Shown one piece after another: positions 36,098 to 44,687 of a stretch of 64,000 nucleotides of DNA; the stretch's first letter is position 1, and each line of letters begins with the position of its first letter. The translations under genes were made by a program, and so were the position numbers. The stretch lies in assembly GCF_002295065.1 (NCBI RefSeq), contig NZ_NSGG01000004.1:310001-374000 (forward strand), in the 5' to 3' direction. Under the pieces are notes generated by a model. The model searched no databases. It was not told the origin of the DNA and saw only the letters and a program-made list of their open reading frames with translations. The DNA comes from Mesorhizobium sp. WSM3859 (lineage in GTDB: Bacteria; Pseudomonadota; Alphaproteobacteria; Rhizobiales; Rhizobiaceae).

Positions 36098-36742
36098 ATG
36101 AAACTTCTGTTCAGCCGCAATCCAAATCCTCGCCTCGCTGTCGCCACGGCGCGCTATCTCAAGGCAGAGATCGCGTTCGAATACGCATCGCCCACGGCGC
36201 CGGGGCAGGCCGAACACTACCGGGCGCTCAACCCCAATCTGACCTTGCCGATCCTGGTCGGTCCGGGCTGGAGCCTTTGGGAGGCCGACGCCATCGCCTG
36301 CCGGCTGTCCCGCGACGTTCGCTCCGATTTCTGGCGTAGCGGGAACGACGAGCCGGACATGATCCGCTGGCTAAGCTGGGGCAAGGAACGGTTCGCCTTC
36401 GCCTGCGACATGGTGCATTTCGAGCGCGGGACCAAGCAGCGCTATGGGATCGGTCCCATCGATCAGGCGCTGGTGGAGGAGGGGTTGAGGCAATTCCATA
36501 GCGCCGCGGCGGTCCTCGAGCCTGAGCTTTCCGGACGGGAGTGGCTGGTCGGCGCTTCCATCTCCTATGCCGATTTCCGCATGGCGACGTTCCTGCCCTT
36601 CAACGACGCCGCCAGATTGCCGCTCGACGACTATCCGGCGATACGCCGCTGGTACGGCCGGCTGGAGGCGATCGACGCCTGGCGCAACCCGTTCCACGGG
36701 CTCGAGGCGCCGCCGCTGCCGCCGGTTAAGGCAGAGGCGTAA
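36098..36742 (+). CDS. Glutathione S-transferase family protein
   Basis: A 214-residue protein with the thioredoxin-like N-domain (MKLLFSRNPNPRLAVATARY) and glutathione site TLPILVGPGWSLWEADAIAC, in which the usual Glu-Ser pair is replaced by Glu-Ala. The C-terminal helical domain has the SYADFRMATFLP segment with the conserved Asp. The catalytic residue may be the Ser in LLFSRNPNPR. Substrate unknown. It is a single gene, followed by a dispersed repeat. Confidence 0.85.
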   Translation: MKLLFSRNPNPRLAVATARYLKAEIAFEYASPTAPGQAEHYRALNPNLTLPILVGPGWSLWEADAIACRLSRDVRSDFWRSGNDEPDMIRWLSWGKERFAFACDMVHFERGTKQRYGIGPIDQALVEEGLRQFHSAAAVLEPELSGREWLVGASISYADFRMATFLPFNDAARLPLDDYPAIRRWYGRLEAIDAWRNPFHGLEAPPLPPVKAEA

Positions 36743-36757
36743 CCCGCATGGCTTTGT

Positions 36758-36798
36758 GCAATTCCGGACGGAGAAGGCTACGTTTTTACCGGAATTGC
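36758..36798. repeat. Dispersed palindromic repeat, GCAATT family, copy F
   Basis: GCAATTCCGGACGGAGAAGG...TTTTTACCGGAATTGC. It sits between the convergent GST and OhrR-like genes and may also terminate both. Confidence 0.75.
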
Positions 36799-36799
36799 C

Positions 36800-37243
36800 C
36801 TAGGCGGCGTCGACCGCCTGGCCGCCGTTCAGCGCATCGCGCAATTTCTGGATTTGCCGGTTTAGGGCATCGAGCTCGGCCAACGTCATGCCCGAGCGCT
36901 CGACCAGGGTCTCGTTCAGGCAATTGCACCGGACCAACAGCGCGCGCCCGGCCGCGGTCAGGTCGACCTGCACCTGACGCTCGTCGGTTCGGCTGCGCTG
37001 GCGGGTGACCAGCCCGGCCTGTTCCATCCGCTTCACGAGCGGCGTGACGGTGCTCGATTCCAGGGTGAGCCGATGCGCGATGCTGCCCACCGACATGCCG
37101 TCCGCCTCGCCCAGCGCGTTGAGCACGAGATATTGCGGATAGGTGATGCCCATTTCGTCCAGCATCGGTTTGTAGGTACGATTGATTGTCATGCTGGTCG
37201 CGTAAAGCGTGAAACAGAGCTGATTGTCCAACGGAAGAGGCAC
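36800..37243 (-). CDS. MarR-family repressor, OhrR-like
   Basis: A 147-residue winged-helix regulator. The N-terminal LDNQLCFTLYA contains the cysteine that senses organic peroxide in OhrR proteins, and the recognition wing reads SSTVTPLVKRMEQAG with RSRTDERQVQVDLT. The GTG at 37243 gives the normal OhrR length and has an AAAGG site; another GTG at 37270 is possible. It is divergent from an alpha/beta hydrolase, not from an ohr gene. Inverted repeats in the 148-bp gap are its probable operator. Confidence 0.88.
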   Translation of the reverse strand: MPLPLDNQLCFTLYATSMTINRTYKPMLDEMGITYPQYLVLNALGEADGMSVGSIAHRLTLESSTVTPLVKRMEQAGLVTRQRSRTDERQVQVDLTAAGRALLVRCNCLNETLVERSGMTLAELDALNRQIQKLRDALNGGQAVDAA

Positions 37244-37275
37244 GGCACGATCCTTTTGCCGACTGAGCACCGATT

Positions 37276-37306
37276 ATGTACCACGGAAAATGTTATCGTG
37301 GAACAT
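37276..37306. promoter_or_regulatory. Candidate OhrR-type operator
   Basis: ATGTACCACG and CGTGGAACAT form an inverted repeat (one mismatch) around an 11-bp centre. It lies directly upstream of the OhrR-like gene and ahead of the divergent hydrolase gene, where a repressor controlling both would bind. The family consensus differs, so this is a candidate only. Confidence 0.5.
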
Positions 37307-37341
37307 ATTTCTATAGACAAGCCAGCTCGATGGCGGTACGC

Positions 37342-37359
37342 ATATCGTTATCGTGATAT
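37342..37359. promoter_or_regulatory. Second inverted repeat upstream of the hydrolase
   Basis: ATATC-GTTATCGT-GATAT, a short inverted repeat containing GTTATCGTG, which also occurs in the first operator region. It lies about 35 bp before the hydrolase start and could overlap its promoter. Confidence 0.35.
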
Positions 37360-37391
37360 TATTTATTGCGAAAATTACAAAGGAGATGGAG

Positions 37392-38249
37392 ATGACTGAA
37401 GCTTCGCAGACCAAGATCGGCAGCGGCACGATCACCACGAAGGACGGAACGCAGATCTTCTACAAGGACTGGGGGACCGGTCAGCCGATCGTCTTCCACC
37501 ATGGCTGGCCGCTGAGCAGCGACGACTGGGATGCCCAGATGCTGTTCTTCCTGTCGAAGGGCTACCGCGTGATCGCGCATGACCGCCGCGGTCACGGCCG
37601 TTCGACCCAGACTGACACCGGCAATGAGATGGACACCTATGCCGCCGATGTAGCGGCGCTCGTGGCGCATCTCGATCTTAAGAACGCGATCCATGTCGGC
37701 CATTCGACCGGCGGCGGCGAGGTGGCGCGCTACGTCGCCCAATATGGCGGCGGTGGTCGTGTCGCCAAGGCCGTGCTGATTGGCGCGGTGCCGCCGATCA
37801 TGCTGAAGAGCGACGCCAATCCAGGCGGCCTGCCGATCGAGGTGTTCGATGGCTTCCGTTCCGCCCAGGCAGCCAACCGCGCCCAGTTCTTCCGCGATGT
37901 GCCGGCCGGGCCGTTCTACGGCTTCAACCGTCCGGGCGCGGTGGTCTCGCAAGGCGTTGTCGACAATTGGTGGCGCCAGGGCATGATGGGCGGCACCAAG
38001 GCGCATTACGATTGCATCAAGGCCTTCTCGGAAACCGACTTCACCGAGGACCTGAAGAAGATCGACGTGCCGGTGCTGGTCATGCATGGCGACGACGATC
38101 AGATCGTCCCGATCGCGGACTCCGCTCTGCTTTCGATCAAGCTGCTAAAGAAGGGCGAGCTCAAGGTCTACAAGGGCTTCCCGCACGGCATGGCGACGAC
38201 CCATGCGGATGTCATCAACGCGGATTTGCTGGCCTTCTTCAAGGCCTGA
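37392..38249 (+). CDS. Alpha/beta hydrolase, chloroperoxidase/arylesterase-type
   Basis: A 285-residue hydrolase. The fold and triad are complete: oxyanion region [13 protein letters not shown], nucleophile elbow GHSTGGG (Ser ~99), acid DDDQIVP (~230) and His in [10 protein letters not shown] (~259). Such cofactor-free enzymes hydrolyse esters and can make peracids. The ATG at 37392 has AAAGGAG seven bases upstream. It is divergent from the OhrR-like repressor, so induction by peroxide or a related stress is likely. Confidence 0.88.
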   Translation: MTEASQTKIGSGTITTKDGTQIFYKDWGTGQPIVFHHGWPLSSDDWDAQMLFFLSKGYRVIAHDRRGHGRSTQTDTGNEMDTYAADVAALVAHLDLKNAIHVGHSTGGGEVARYVAQYGGGGRVAKAVLIGAVPPIMLKSDANPGGLPIEVFDGFRSAQAANRAQFFRDVPAGPFYGFNRPGAVVSQGVVDNWWRQGMMGGTKAHYDCIKAFSETDFTEDLKKIDVPVLVMHGDDDQIVPIADSALLSIKLLKKGELKVYKGFPHGMATTHADVINADLLAFFKA

Positions 38250-38589
38250 GCTTGCCTGCCGAAACTGTGAAAGCACCCGCCCTCGGGCGGGTGCTGCAAG
38301 AGGATGGGCACGCAAGCGTGCCCGGTCCAGGGTCTGCCTCCCCGGCCGACTCCATCCAGGAGACGCGTGAATTTTGCACCCACTCTCGGCCGCTTATCCG
38401 CGGGGTGTTGGCGCCCAATGTTGCCACCTTTGAAATCGCAAGGATCCGTCTTAGGGGTACCTGGCATCCATCCACCAACATCATGTCCAGACTCGGCGTC
38501 GAATGGTAGCCTCCCACTTGAATGGGGACCGAGAAAATGAATGCGATGTCGACACTTCATGCCAGCAGTTGCGGCATCGCGCCGATCCG
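38250..38589. other. Intergenic region after the hydrolase
   Basis: About 340 bp with no well-supported gene. It contains the hairpin at 38272-38295 and then sequence of lower coding quality; ATGs at 38503 and 38537 exist but lack good ribosome sites. The promoter for the glycosyltransferase presumably lies here. Confidence 0.4.
38272..38295 (+). terminator. Hairpin terminator after the hydrolase
   Basis: A perfect ten-base stem AGCACCCGCC / GGCGGGTGCT with loop CTCG, 22 bp after the stop codon. There is no T-run after it, so termination may be partial. Confidence 0.6.
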
Positions 38590-39891
38590 ATGAGGTATGT
38601 TTCGCTTGGAACGTTTCCGATCTGGCGCCCCGTCCATGGCGGCCAGCTCAGGGCCAATGCCATCCACAGAGTGCTACGCGAGCTAGGTTGGGAAACATGT
38701 CACATCGTCGTCACGCCCAATGGCGGCGCCAGGCAGGAAATGGAGGCCGGCGATCTTTTCATCGAGATGCCGCGCCGGTTTCGCAGGAAGATGGCCAGGC
38801 GCGGATGGCGTTCCGATGTCGCCACTGCCGAATTCATAAAGGGCAGCAGATCGCATCGCCGCGAAATCGCAGGATTTCTCGATGAGTTCAGGCCGGATGT
38901 CATCGCCTTGGAGCAGTGTTGGCTTTGGCCGGCCTTGCGTGAGTATGTCGAGACGTGCTCGTCCAAGACACGCTTTTCCGTCGTTTACAGCTCGCAAAAC
39001 GTCGAACAGGAATTGCTGGCGCAAGAAGCCACGATACCGGGCGCGCAAACGGACCTCTGGAGCGCTCAACGCGCCTCGGAAATCGAGTCAGATCTCGCGG
39101 CGAAGGCGGATCTGGTCGTGGCTGTCAGCGAGGAGGATGCTGCCTATTTTCGCAAACTCAATCCAAGCGTAGCGGTGGCGGCCAATGGCATCTGGCCGAT
39201 GGCGGCTCCGGTCGGCCTCGACCGTTGGGCGCAGCGATTTGCCGGCTTGCGCACGGCCCTTTTCGTGGCGTCGGGCCACCCTCCCAATGCCAACGGATTT
39301 CTCGAGATGACGGCGCCGGATCTCGGCTTCCTGTCACCTGCCGAACGTATCGTGGTGGTCGGCGGCGTTGCCGGCCAGATCGAGCGCGATCCAAGGTTCC
39401 AGCGGGACGCCGGCGTCAACAATGCCCGCATAGAGTTGCTCGGCGTGCAGGACGCCGGAACGCTCAGCGCGCTAATCGCGCTTGCCGATGTCGTGATCCT
39501 GCCGATCCTCGAAGGCGGCGGCACCAACATCAAGACCGCCGAAGCGCTGTACAATCGCAAGCAGATCGTGGCGACGCCCTTCGCGTTTCGCGGCTACGAG
39601 CATTTCAGGCGTTGGCCGAGTGTCCGGCTGGCCGACAACGCGGCAGATTTCCGACGATTGCTTGTGGAGGCGCTGCGGAGTGAACGTCGCGATCCGGGAT
39701 CAGCGGATGCCGCGCAATTGCACGGGCTGGTTTGGACGGCGACGCTGCAAGACCTTCCGCGGCAGCTCGCGGCCTTGCCGAGGCGGGGGCGCGACGCGTC
39801 GGCGAATTTGCCCGCGCTGCGCTCGGCCGATGGAGGCGAAGGCTTTCTCCGTGCGCTTTCACGGCGTCTTGGCTTGCGGAGGAAGGGCTGA
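38590..39891 (+). CDS. Glycosyltransferase, GT4-type
   Basis: A 433-residue GT-B fold enzyme. The N-domain has the MRYVSLGTFPIWRPVHGGQL start of GT4 enzymes; the C-domain shows VASGHPPNANGF, GVQDAGTLSALIALADVVIL, and the donor-site stretch PILEGGGTNIKTAEAL (~310). The acceptor is unknown; a polysaccharide or lipid role is usual. The ATG at 38590 starts the conserved domain; a frame from 38503 is open but poor. Codon use is less GC-biased than its neighbours, and it is flanked by hairpins, which hints at acquisition. Confidence 0.8.
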   Translation: MRYVSLGTFPIWRPVHGGQLRANAIHRVLRELGWETCHIVVTPNGGARQEMEAGDLFIEMPRRFRRKMARRGWRSDVATAEFIKGSRSHRREIAGFLDEFRPDVIALEQCWLWPALREYVETCSSKTRFSVVYSSQNVEQELLAQEATIPGAQTDLWSAQRASEIESDLAAKADLVVAVSEEDAAYFRKLNPSVAVAANGIWPMAAPVGLDRWAQRFAGLRTALFVASGHPPNANGFLEMTAPDLGFLSPAERIVVVGGVAGQIERDPRFQRDAGVNNARIELLGVQDAGTLSALIALADVVILPILEGGGTNIKTAEALYNRKQIVATPFAFRGYEHFRRWPSVRLADNAADFRRLLVEALRSERRDPGSADAAQLHGLVWTATLQDLPRQLAALPRRGRDASANLPALRSADGGEGFLRALSRRLGLRRKG

Positions 39892-39913
39892 TCCACGCCC
39901 ACAACGGCAAGCA

Positions 39914-39939
39914 AAACACCCGCCATGAGGCGGGTGTTT
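39914..39939. terminator. Bidirectional intrinsic terminator
   Basis: A perfect 11-base stem AAACACCCGCC / GGCGGGTGTTT with loop ATGA, between the convergent glycosyltransferase and exporter genes. Confidence 0.85.
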
Positions 39940-39976
39940 GCTTACGGTTCTTCCACTTTCTTGCCGTAGCCGGCAG

Positions 39977-41206
39977 TCAGGCTTTCCTTGCTTCCTTCAT
40001 ATTGGGCAGGAACACCGTCAGCAGGCCGAGGAAGGGCAAGTACGAGCAGACCTGGAAGACAAAATCGATGCCCTTGATGTCGGCGATGACGCCGAGCACG
40101 GCGGCGGCGATACCGCCCATGCCGAAGGCGAAGCCGAAGAAGATGCCGGCGATCGTGCCGACGCGGCCCGGCACCAGCTCCTGCGCGAACACCACGATGT
40201 TGGAGAAGGCCGACGACAGGATCAGGCCGATCATCACGGTGAGCACCATCGTCCATTCCAGATTAGCGTAGGGCAGCGCCAGCGTGAAAGGCAGCACGCC
40301 GACGATCGAGAACCAGATCATCGCCTTCTGTCCGTAACGGTCGCCGAACGGGCCGCCAAGCAAGATGCCCAGCGCCGATGCGCCGAGGAACAGGAAAAGC
40401 ATGACCTGGCTCGTCTGCACCGAGACGCCGAACTTATGGATGGAGTAGAAGGTGTAGTAGCTGGAGAGCGAGGCGATATAGGCGTTCTTGGTCAGCACCA
40501 GCAGCGTCAGCACGGCGAGCGCGCCCATCACCTTTTTGCGCGGAAAGGGCGACACATGGGCGACCTGCTTGCGGGTGGCCTGCGCGGCGCGCATTCGGCT
40601 GTACCAGCCACCGACCTGCCACAGCACGAAAATGCCGGTCAGCGAGCCGATGGCGAACCAGGATATGCTGTCCTGGCCGAAGGGCACGACGATGAAGGCG
40701 GCAAGCAGCGGGCCCATGGCCTGGCCGAAATTGCCGCCGACTTGGAACAGCGACTGCGCCAGGCCGAAGCGGCCGCCCGAGGCGAAGCGGGCGATGCGCG
40801 ATGATTCCGGATGGAAGATCGCCGAGCCGACGCCGATCAGCGAGGCGCCGACCAGAAGCAGCACGTACTGACCGGCGTAAGCCAGCACGATCAGGCCGAC
40901 CAGCGACGAAGCCATGCCCCAAGGCAAGGAATAGGGCATAGGCCGCTTGTCGGTGATCATGCCGATCACCGGCTGCAGCAGCGAGGCCGTGACCTGGAAG
41001 GTGAAGGTCAGAAGGCCGATCTGCCAGAAATCGAGACCGTAGTTGGTTTTGAGGAGTGGGTAGATCGCCGGCAGCAGTGACTGCATGATGTCGTTGATGC
41101 CGTGGCAGAAGCTCACCGAAAGGATGACGGCAAAGACCGTCGCTTGCGCCGAGGTGCTGCTGGCCGTCGCCGGCGCGGCGACGGAGTTGGCGGTCGTATC
41201 AGTCAA
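39977..41206 (-). CDS. MFS exporter, fosmidomycin-resistance (Fsr) family
   Basis: A drug-type efflux pump of 409 residues with 12 predicted helices. Fsr-like signatures include VSFCHGINDIMQSLLPAIYP, GMITDKRPMPYSLPWGM, GSAIFHPESSRIARFASGG and SLFQVGGNFGQAMGPLLAAF. I chose the TTG at 41206, which has GGAG eight bases upstream and gives the usual family length; ATG at 41254 has no ribosome site. It is divergent from an AraC-family regulator, which probably controls it. Confidence 0.85.
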   Translation of the reverse strand: MTDTTANSVAAPATASSTSAQATVFAVILSVSFCHGINDIMQSLLPAIYPLLKTNYGLDFWQIGLLTFTFQVTASLLQPVIGMITDKRPMPYSLPWGMASSLVGLIVLAYAGQYVLLLVGASLIGVGSAIFHPESSRIARFASGGRFGLAQSLFQVGGNFGQAMGPLLAAFIVVPFGQDSISWFAIGSLTGIFVLWQVGGWYSRMRAAQATRKQVAHVSPFPRKKVMGALAVLTLLVLTKNAYIASLSSYYTFYSIHKFGVSVQTSQVMLFLFLGASALGILLGGPFGDRYGQKAMIWFSIVGVLPFTLALPYANLEWTMVLTVMIGLILSSAFSNIVVFAQELVPGRVGTIAGIFFGFAFGMGGIAAAVLGVIADIKGIDFVFQVCSYLPFLGLLTVFLPNMKEARKA

Positions 41207-41285
41207 GGCAAATGCTCCGTAGTCTTTTTGGCGGAGAACCGCAGGCAGTCTCATGGGATAGGACGCTGCCTTATAATCGGCTTGA

Positions 41286-42209
41286 ATGGCGACTTCTTTC
41301 GTGGTTTGGTCCAATAGTTTCGCAAGTGGGCCACATCCAATGCCGCATGGCCGGGAAATCTTCAGGGGCGACGCCGCCGAACTGGGCCGGCTGCATGAAA
41401 GCCGCTGGCAGTGGCTGGAGGAGGCGGTTGGACCGGCGGTGGCGCTGCCGACCGAATATCCGGACGGCTATCACGTGCCGCAACACCGCCACAGCCGCAG
41501 CCAGCTACTGCACGCGCTGGTCGGTGTGGTTCTGGTGACGACGAAGCACGGCCGCTGGATGGTACCGCCCGATCACGCGATGTGGATACCGGCCGGCACC
41601 GAGCATTCGGTCGAGATGCTGGGCGATGTCTCGATGCGCTCGGTCTATGTGATGCCGAACGCCATTGCCGGGCTGCCGGAGGGATTGCGCGTCGTCGGCA
41701 TCACCGAGCTGATGCACAGCCTGATCGTTGAATCGGAGAAATTGCCGCAGGGCGGCGAGCTTGAAGGGCGCGCCGCGCTCGTCATGGGACTGCTGCTGCA
41801 CGAGATCCCGAACCTGCCGGAACGGCCGCTCGGCCTGCCTTTCCCATCCGATCCGAAGCTTGCGGCGCTCTGCCGGCGGTTCGTGGCAGCCCCGTCGCCG
41901 CATGCGACGATCGACGAATGGGCGGATGCCGCGGGGATGAGCCGACGCTCCTTCACCCGCGCCTTCCATCGCCAGACCGGGCTGTCGCTGTCGACCTGGC
42001 GCCAGCAGGCCTGCCTGTTCGCCGCTCTGCCCAGGCTTGCCGATGGCGAGCCGATCACCAGGGTGGCGCTCGATCTCGGCTATGACAGCGTGCCGGCATT
42101 CACCACCATGTTCAAGCGCATGCTCGGCGCTTCGCCGCGCGGCTATATGCGCGGCGCGCGCGATGCCGGTGAAAACCCGCGCCGCGCAGGCGGTCCGCTC
42201 GCCGCTTGA
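41286..42209 (+). CDS. AraC-family transcriptional regulator
   Basis: A 307-residue regulator with an N-terminal cupin-like sensor (YHVPQHRHSRSQLLHALVGV and MWIPAGTEHSV) and a C-terminal double helix-turn-helix (TIDEWADAAGMSRRSFTRAF, then VALDLGYDSVPAFTTMFKRM and LGASPRGYMR). It is divergent from the Fsr-like exporter; such pairs are usually an effector-responsive pump. The ligand is unknown. ATG at 41343 (MPHGREI) is an alternative start. Confidence 0.9.
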   Translation: MATSFVVWSNSFASGPHPMPHGREIFRGDAAELGRLHESRWQWLEEAVGPAVALPTEYPDGYHVPQHRHSRSQLLHALVGVVLVTTKHGRWMVPPDHAMWIPAGTEHSVEMLGDVSMRSVYVMPNAIAGLPEGLRVVGITELMHSLIVESEKLPQGGELEGRAALVMGLLLHEIPNLPERPLGLPFPSDPKLAALCRRFVAAPSPHATIDEWADAAGMSRRSFTRAFHRQTGLSLSTWRQQACLFAALPRLADGEPITRVALDLGYDSVPAFTTMFKRMLGASPRGYMRGARDAGENPRRAGGPLAA

Positions 42210-42326
42210 AACCGCGCCGCGGCATCGGGCCGATGCGTTGCCTCTTTGGACACCATCCGGACTTCTGATTGCAAAATGCAATCAGCTATGATCCCCTTGC
42301 GGGAGCGCGAAATCGGAGGAACCCCT

Positions 42327-42893
42327 ATGGCGATGATCGTCTATGCCATGCTGACATCGCTGGATGGCTATATTGCCGGGCCGAGCGGAAACATCGATCT
42401 GCCGGTTCCCGAAGAAGAATTGCACCGGCATTTCAACGAGGAGATGCGGCGGACTTCGATCGTGCTCTGTGGGCGCAGGATGTATGAGACCATGCGCTTC
42501 TGGGACAGCCCCGAATGCGAGATTGGCGCTGAAGACGTCGAGCGGGATTTTGCGCGCGCCTGGCGTGAAACGCCGAAGATCGTGTTTTCGACCACGCTCC
42601 GAGAAGTCGGGCCGAATGCCCGCTTGGTGAAAGGTGATGTCGAAGCTGTGGCCAAGTCGCTCAAGGCGGAAACGGATGGCGAAATTTCCGTCTCCGGCGC
42701 CGAGCTTGCCGGACATCTGGCGCGGGCGGGGCTGATCGACGAATACCGGCTCTATGTGCATCCGGTCGTGCTGGGCGGCGGCAAGCCTTACTTCCAGTCC
42801 GGCCTGTCGCTGGCGCTGACGCCACTCGGCACGGAGCGCTTTACGCAAGGCGTTACGCTGCTGCGCTATACACCCGCGCGGACCGACAATTAG
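42327..42893 (+). CDS. RibD/dihydrofolate reductase-like protein
   Basis: A 188-residue protein of the RibD C-terminal/DHFR-like superfamily. It opens with [18 protein letters not shown], has [16 protein letters not shown], and the [20 protein letters not shown] and [13 protein letters not shown] blocks that bind NADPH in the family. The ATG at 42327 has GGAGG eight bases upstream. Its stop overlaps that of the convergent prs gene by four bases. Role unknown; many such proteins are unlinked to folate. Confidence 0.85.
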   Translation: MAMIVYAMLTSLDGYIAGPSGNIDLPVPEEELHRHFNEEMRRTSIVLCGRRMYETMRFWDSPECEIGAEDVERDFARAWRETPKIVFSTTLREVGPNARLVKGDVEAVAKSLKAETDGEISVSGAELAGHLARAGLIDEYRLYVHPVVLGGGKPYFQSGLSLALTPLGTERFTQGVTLLRYTPARTDN

Positions 42894-43825
42894 TCGAACA
42901 GGCTCGAGACGGATTCTTCCGTCGCCGTGCGCGAGATCGCTTCGCCCATCAGGTCGGCGATCGAGATGACGCGGATATTCGGCGCGTCGAGCACGGCCTG
43001 ACTCGGCTGGATGGAATCGGTGATCACCAATTCCTGCAGCTTCGAGCCGGCGATGCGGGCGACAGCGCCGCCCGACAGCACGCCATGGGTGATGTAGGCG
43101 GTGACGCTGGTGGCGCCGTTGGCCAGCAGCGCGTCGGCCGCGTTGCACAGCGTGCCGCCGGAATCGACGATGTCGTCGATCAGCAGGCAGTCCTTGCCGG
43201 CGACCGCGCCGATGATGTTCATGACTTCCGATTCACCGGGGCGCTCGCGGCGCTTGTCGACGATGGCCAACTGCGCGTCGAAACGCTTGGCCAGCGCGCG
43301 CGCCCGCACCACGCCGCCGATGTCGGGCGACACGACGACCACATTGCCGAGCTGCTTGTACTTAGCCTTCACGTCGCGGGCCATCACCGGCACCGAGAAC
43401 AGATTGTCGGTCGGGATGTCAAAAAAGCCCTGGATCTGGCCGGCATGGAGGTCGAGCGTCAGCACGCGGTCGGCGCCGGCGCGGGTGATCATGTTGGCGA
43501 CCAGCTTGGCCGAGATCGGCGTGCGGCCGGAGGCGCGGCGATCCTGCCTTGCATAGCCGAAATAGGGGATGACCGCCGTGATGCGCCGCGCCGAGGAGCG
43601 CATGAAAGCGTCCATCATGATGAGCAATTCCATCAGATGGTCGTTGGTCGGATAAGAGGTCGACTGCAGGATGAAGACATCCTCACCGCGCACGTTTTCC
43701 TGGATCTCGACGAAGATTTCCTGGTCGGCGAAGCGCCTGACGCTGGCCTTCCCCAGCGGGACGTTGAGATAGCGAGCGACCGCTTCGGCCAGCACCCGGT
43801 TGGAATTGCCCGCGAAAAGCTTCAT
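42890..43825 (-). CDS. prs: Ribose-phosphate pyrophosphokinase (PRPP synthetase)
   Basis: Makes PRPP from ribose-5-phosphate and ATP for nucleotide, His and Trp synthesis. The 311-residue protein has the ATP flap [20 protein letters not shown], the [10 protein letters not shown] motif, metal-binding [17 protein letters not shown], and the PRPP loop [18 protein letters not shown]. Full length. The ATG at 43825 begins the universal MKLFAGNSN. It is a single gene. Confidence 0.97.
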   Translation of the reverse strand: MKLFAGNSNRVLAEAVARYLNVPLGKASVRRFADQEIFVEIQENVRGEDVFILQSTSYPTNDHLMELLIMMDAFMRSSARRITAVIPYFGYARQDRRASGRTPISAKLVANMITRAGADRVLTLDLHAGQIQGFFDIPTDNLFSVPVMARDVKAKYKQLGNVVVVSPDIGGVVRARALAKRFDAQLAIVDKRRERPGESEVMNIIGAVAGKDCLLIDDIVDSGGTLCNAADALLANGATSVTAYITHGVLSGGAVARIAGSKLQELVITDSIQPSQAVLDAPNIRVISIADLMGEAISRTATEESVSSLFD

Positions 43826-44014
43826 GCACCGTTCCTGGTGAAGGATGGAGAGGCCCAAGAGACTCTCAATGAGCCTTTTATGCGGGCTTTTAGCGGCCCG
43901 CGCCGGTATTGCAAGCCTCGTTGTGGGGAATCCTTCCGGCGACCGCAACAAACACGGAAAACATCGCAAGCCGGCAACAGTTTGGCCGGCAACAGTTCGG
44001 CCGGCATGGTCCGT

Positions 44015-44632
44015 TCAACCGGCGCCGCCGCTGCCGAGCCACGCGGCGAACTGGTCGATCGTCTGGTCGGCGATGGCCTGCATGGTCGCGGGCGCCACTG
44101 TGGGCCAGCCCTCGCCGCTGCCGACCGCGGGCGCTTTCTGCTGGCCATTGATGCGATGCAGGCGGTTCCCCGAGGGATCGTAAATGTCCCAGACATAGAT
44201 AACGGTGGTGTCCTTGCCCTCGGACATCGTCGAGAAATAGCCTTTCAGCACATGCGTCGCCGTCTGGTCGGTGCTGCCGACAAGCGTCAGGCCACGCTGT
44301 TTGGCGCGGGTCTGCAGTTCCGCCGTCAACGGTGCCGCCGCGTCCACCGATGCGCCAACGATCGGCGCCACTTGCAGGCGCGTCTTCGCGAGAGCCGCGG
44401 TCTGGGCCGGGGTCCTGGGCGAGGCTGCGGTGGAAGGCGCGGGAGAAGGGGCAGGCGCGGTCGTGGTCGGGGTAGTCGCCGTCGTCGATGTGCCCTGCGG
44501 GGCGGTCGAGGACTGGGCCGAGCTCGCCGGCGGAGTGATGGCCGAAGGTTCCAGCACGTCCTTGGCGTTGGTGCAGGCGCCGAGCGCCAGCGCCGCAAGC
44601 AATGACACGGTCGTCACCCGCGATCGTCTCAT
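44015..44632 (-). CDS. Putative lipoprotein of unknown function
   Basis: A 205-residue precursor with a lipoprotein signal: basic start MRRSR, hydrophobic core and lipobox LGAC (Cys20). A long Ser/Thr/Pro/Ala linker follows (~25-75) and then a soluble domain of about 125 residues (LTLVGSTDQTATHVLKGYFS and VIYVWDIYDPSGNRLHRI), whose shape suggests a LptE- or LPP20-like periplasmic fold without a sure family. Start at 44632 after a spaced GGAG; 44680 is possible. Acts in the cell envelope by inference. Confidence 0.75.
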   Translation of the reverse strand: MRRSRVTTVSLLAALALGACTNAKDVLEPSAITPPASSAQSSTAPQGTSTTATTPTTTAPAPSPAPSTAASPRTPAQTAALAKTRLQVAPIVGASVDAAAPLTAELQTRAKQRGLTLVGSTDQTATHVLKGYFSTMSEGKDTTVIYVWDIYDPSGNRLHRINGQQKAPAVGSGEGWPTVAPATMQAIADQTIDQFAAWLGSGGAG

Positions 44633-44687
44633 TTGCTTGAAAACTCCCTGCTGGCGAATGCCCCCGCGTGAACCAACCATTATGGAT

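Noticed and set aside
43085..44605. A 506-codon open frame on the + strand
   Set aside because: Antisense to prs and the lipoprotein gene; ends in Gly/Arg runs typical of a shadow frame.
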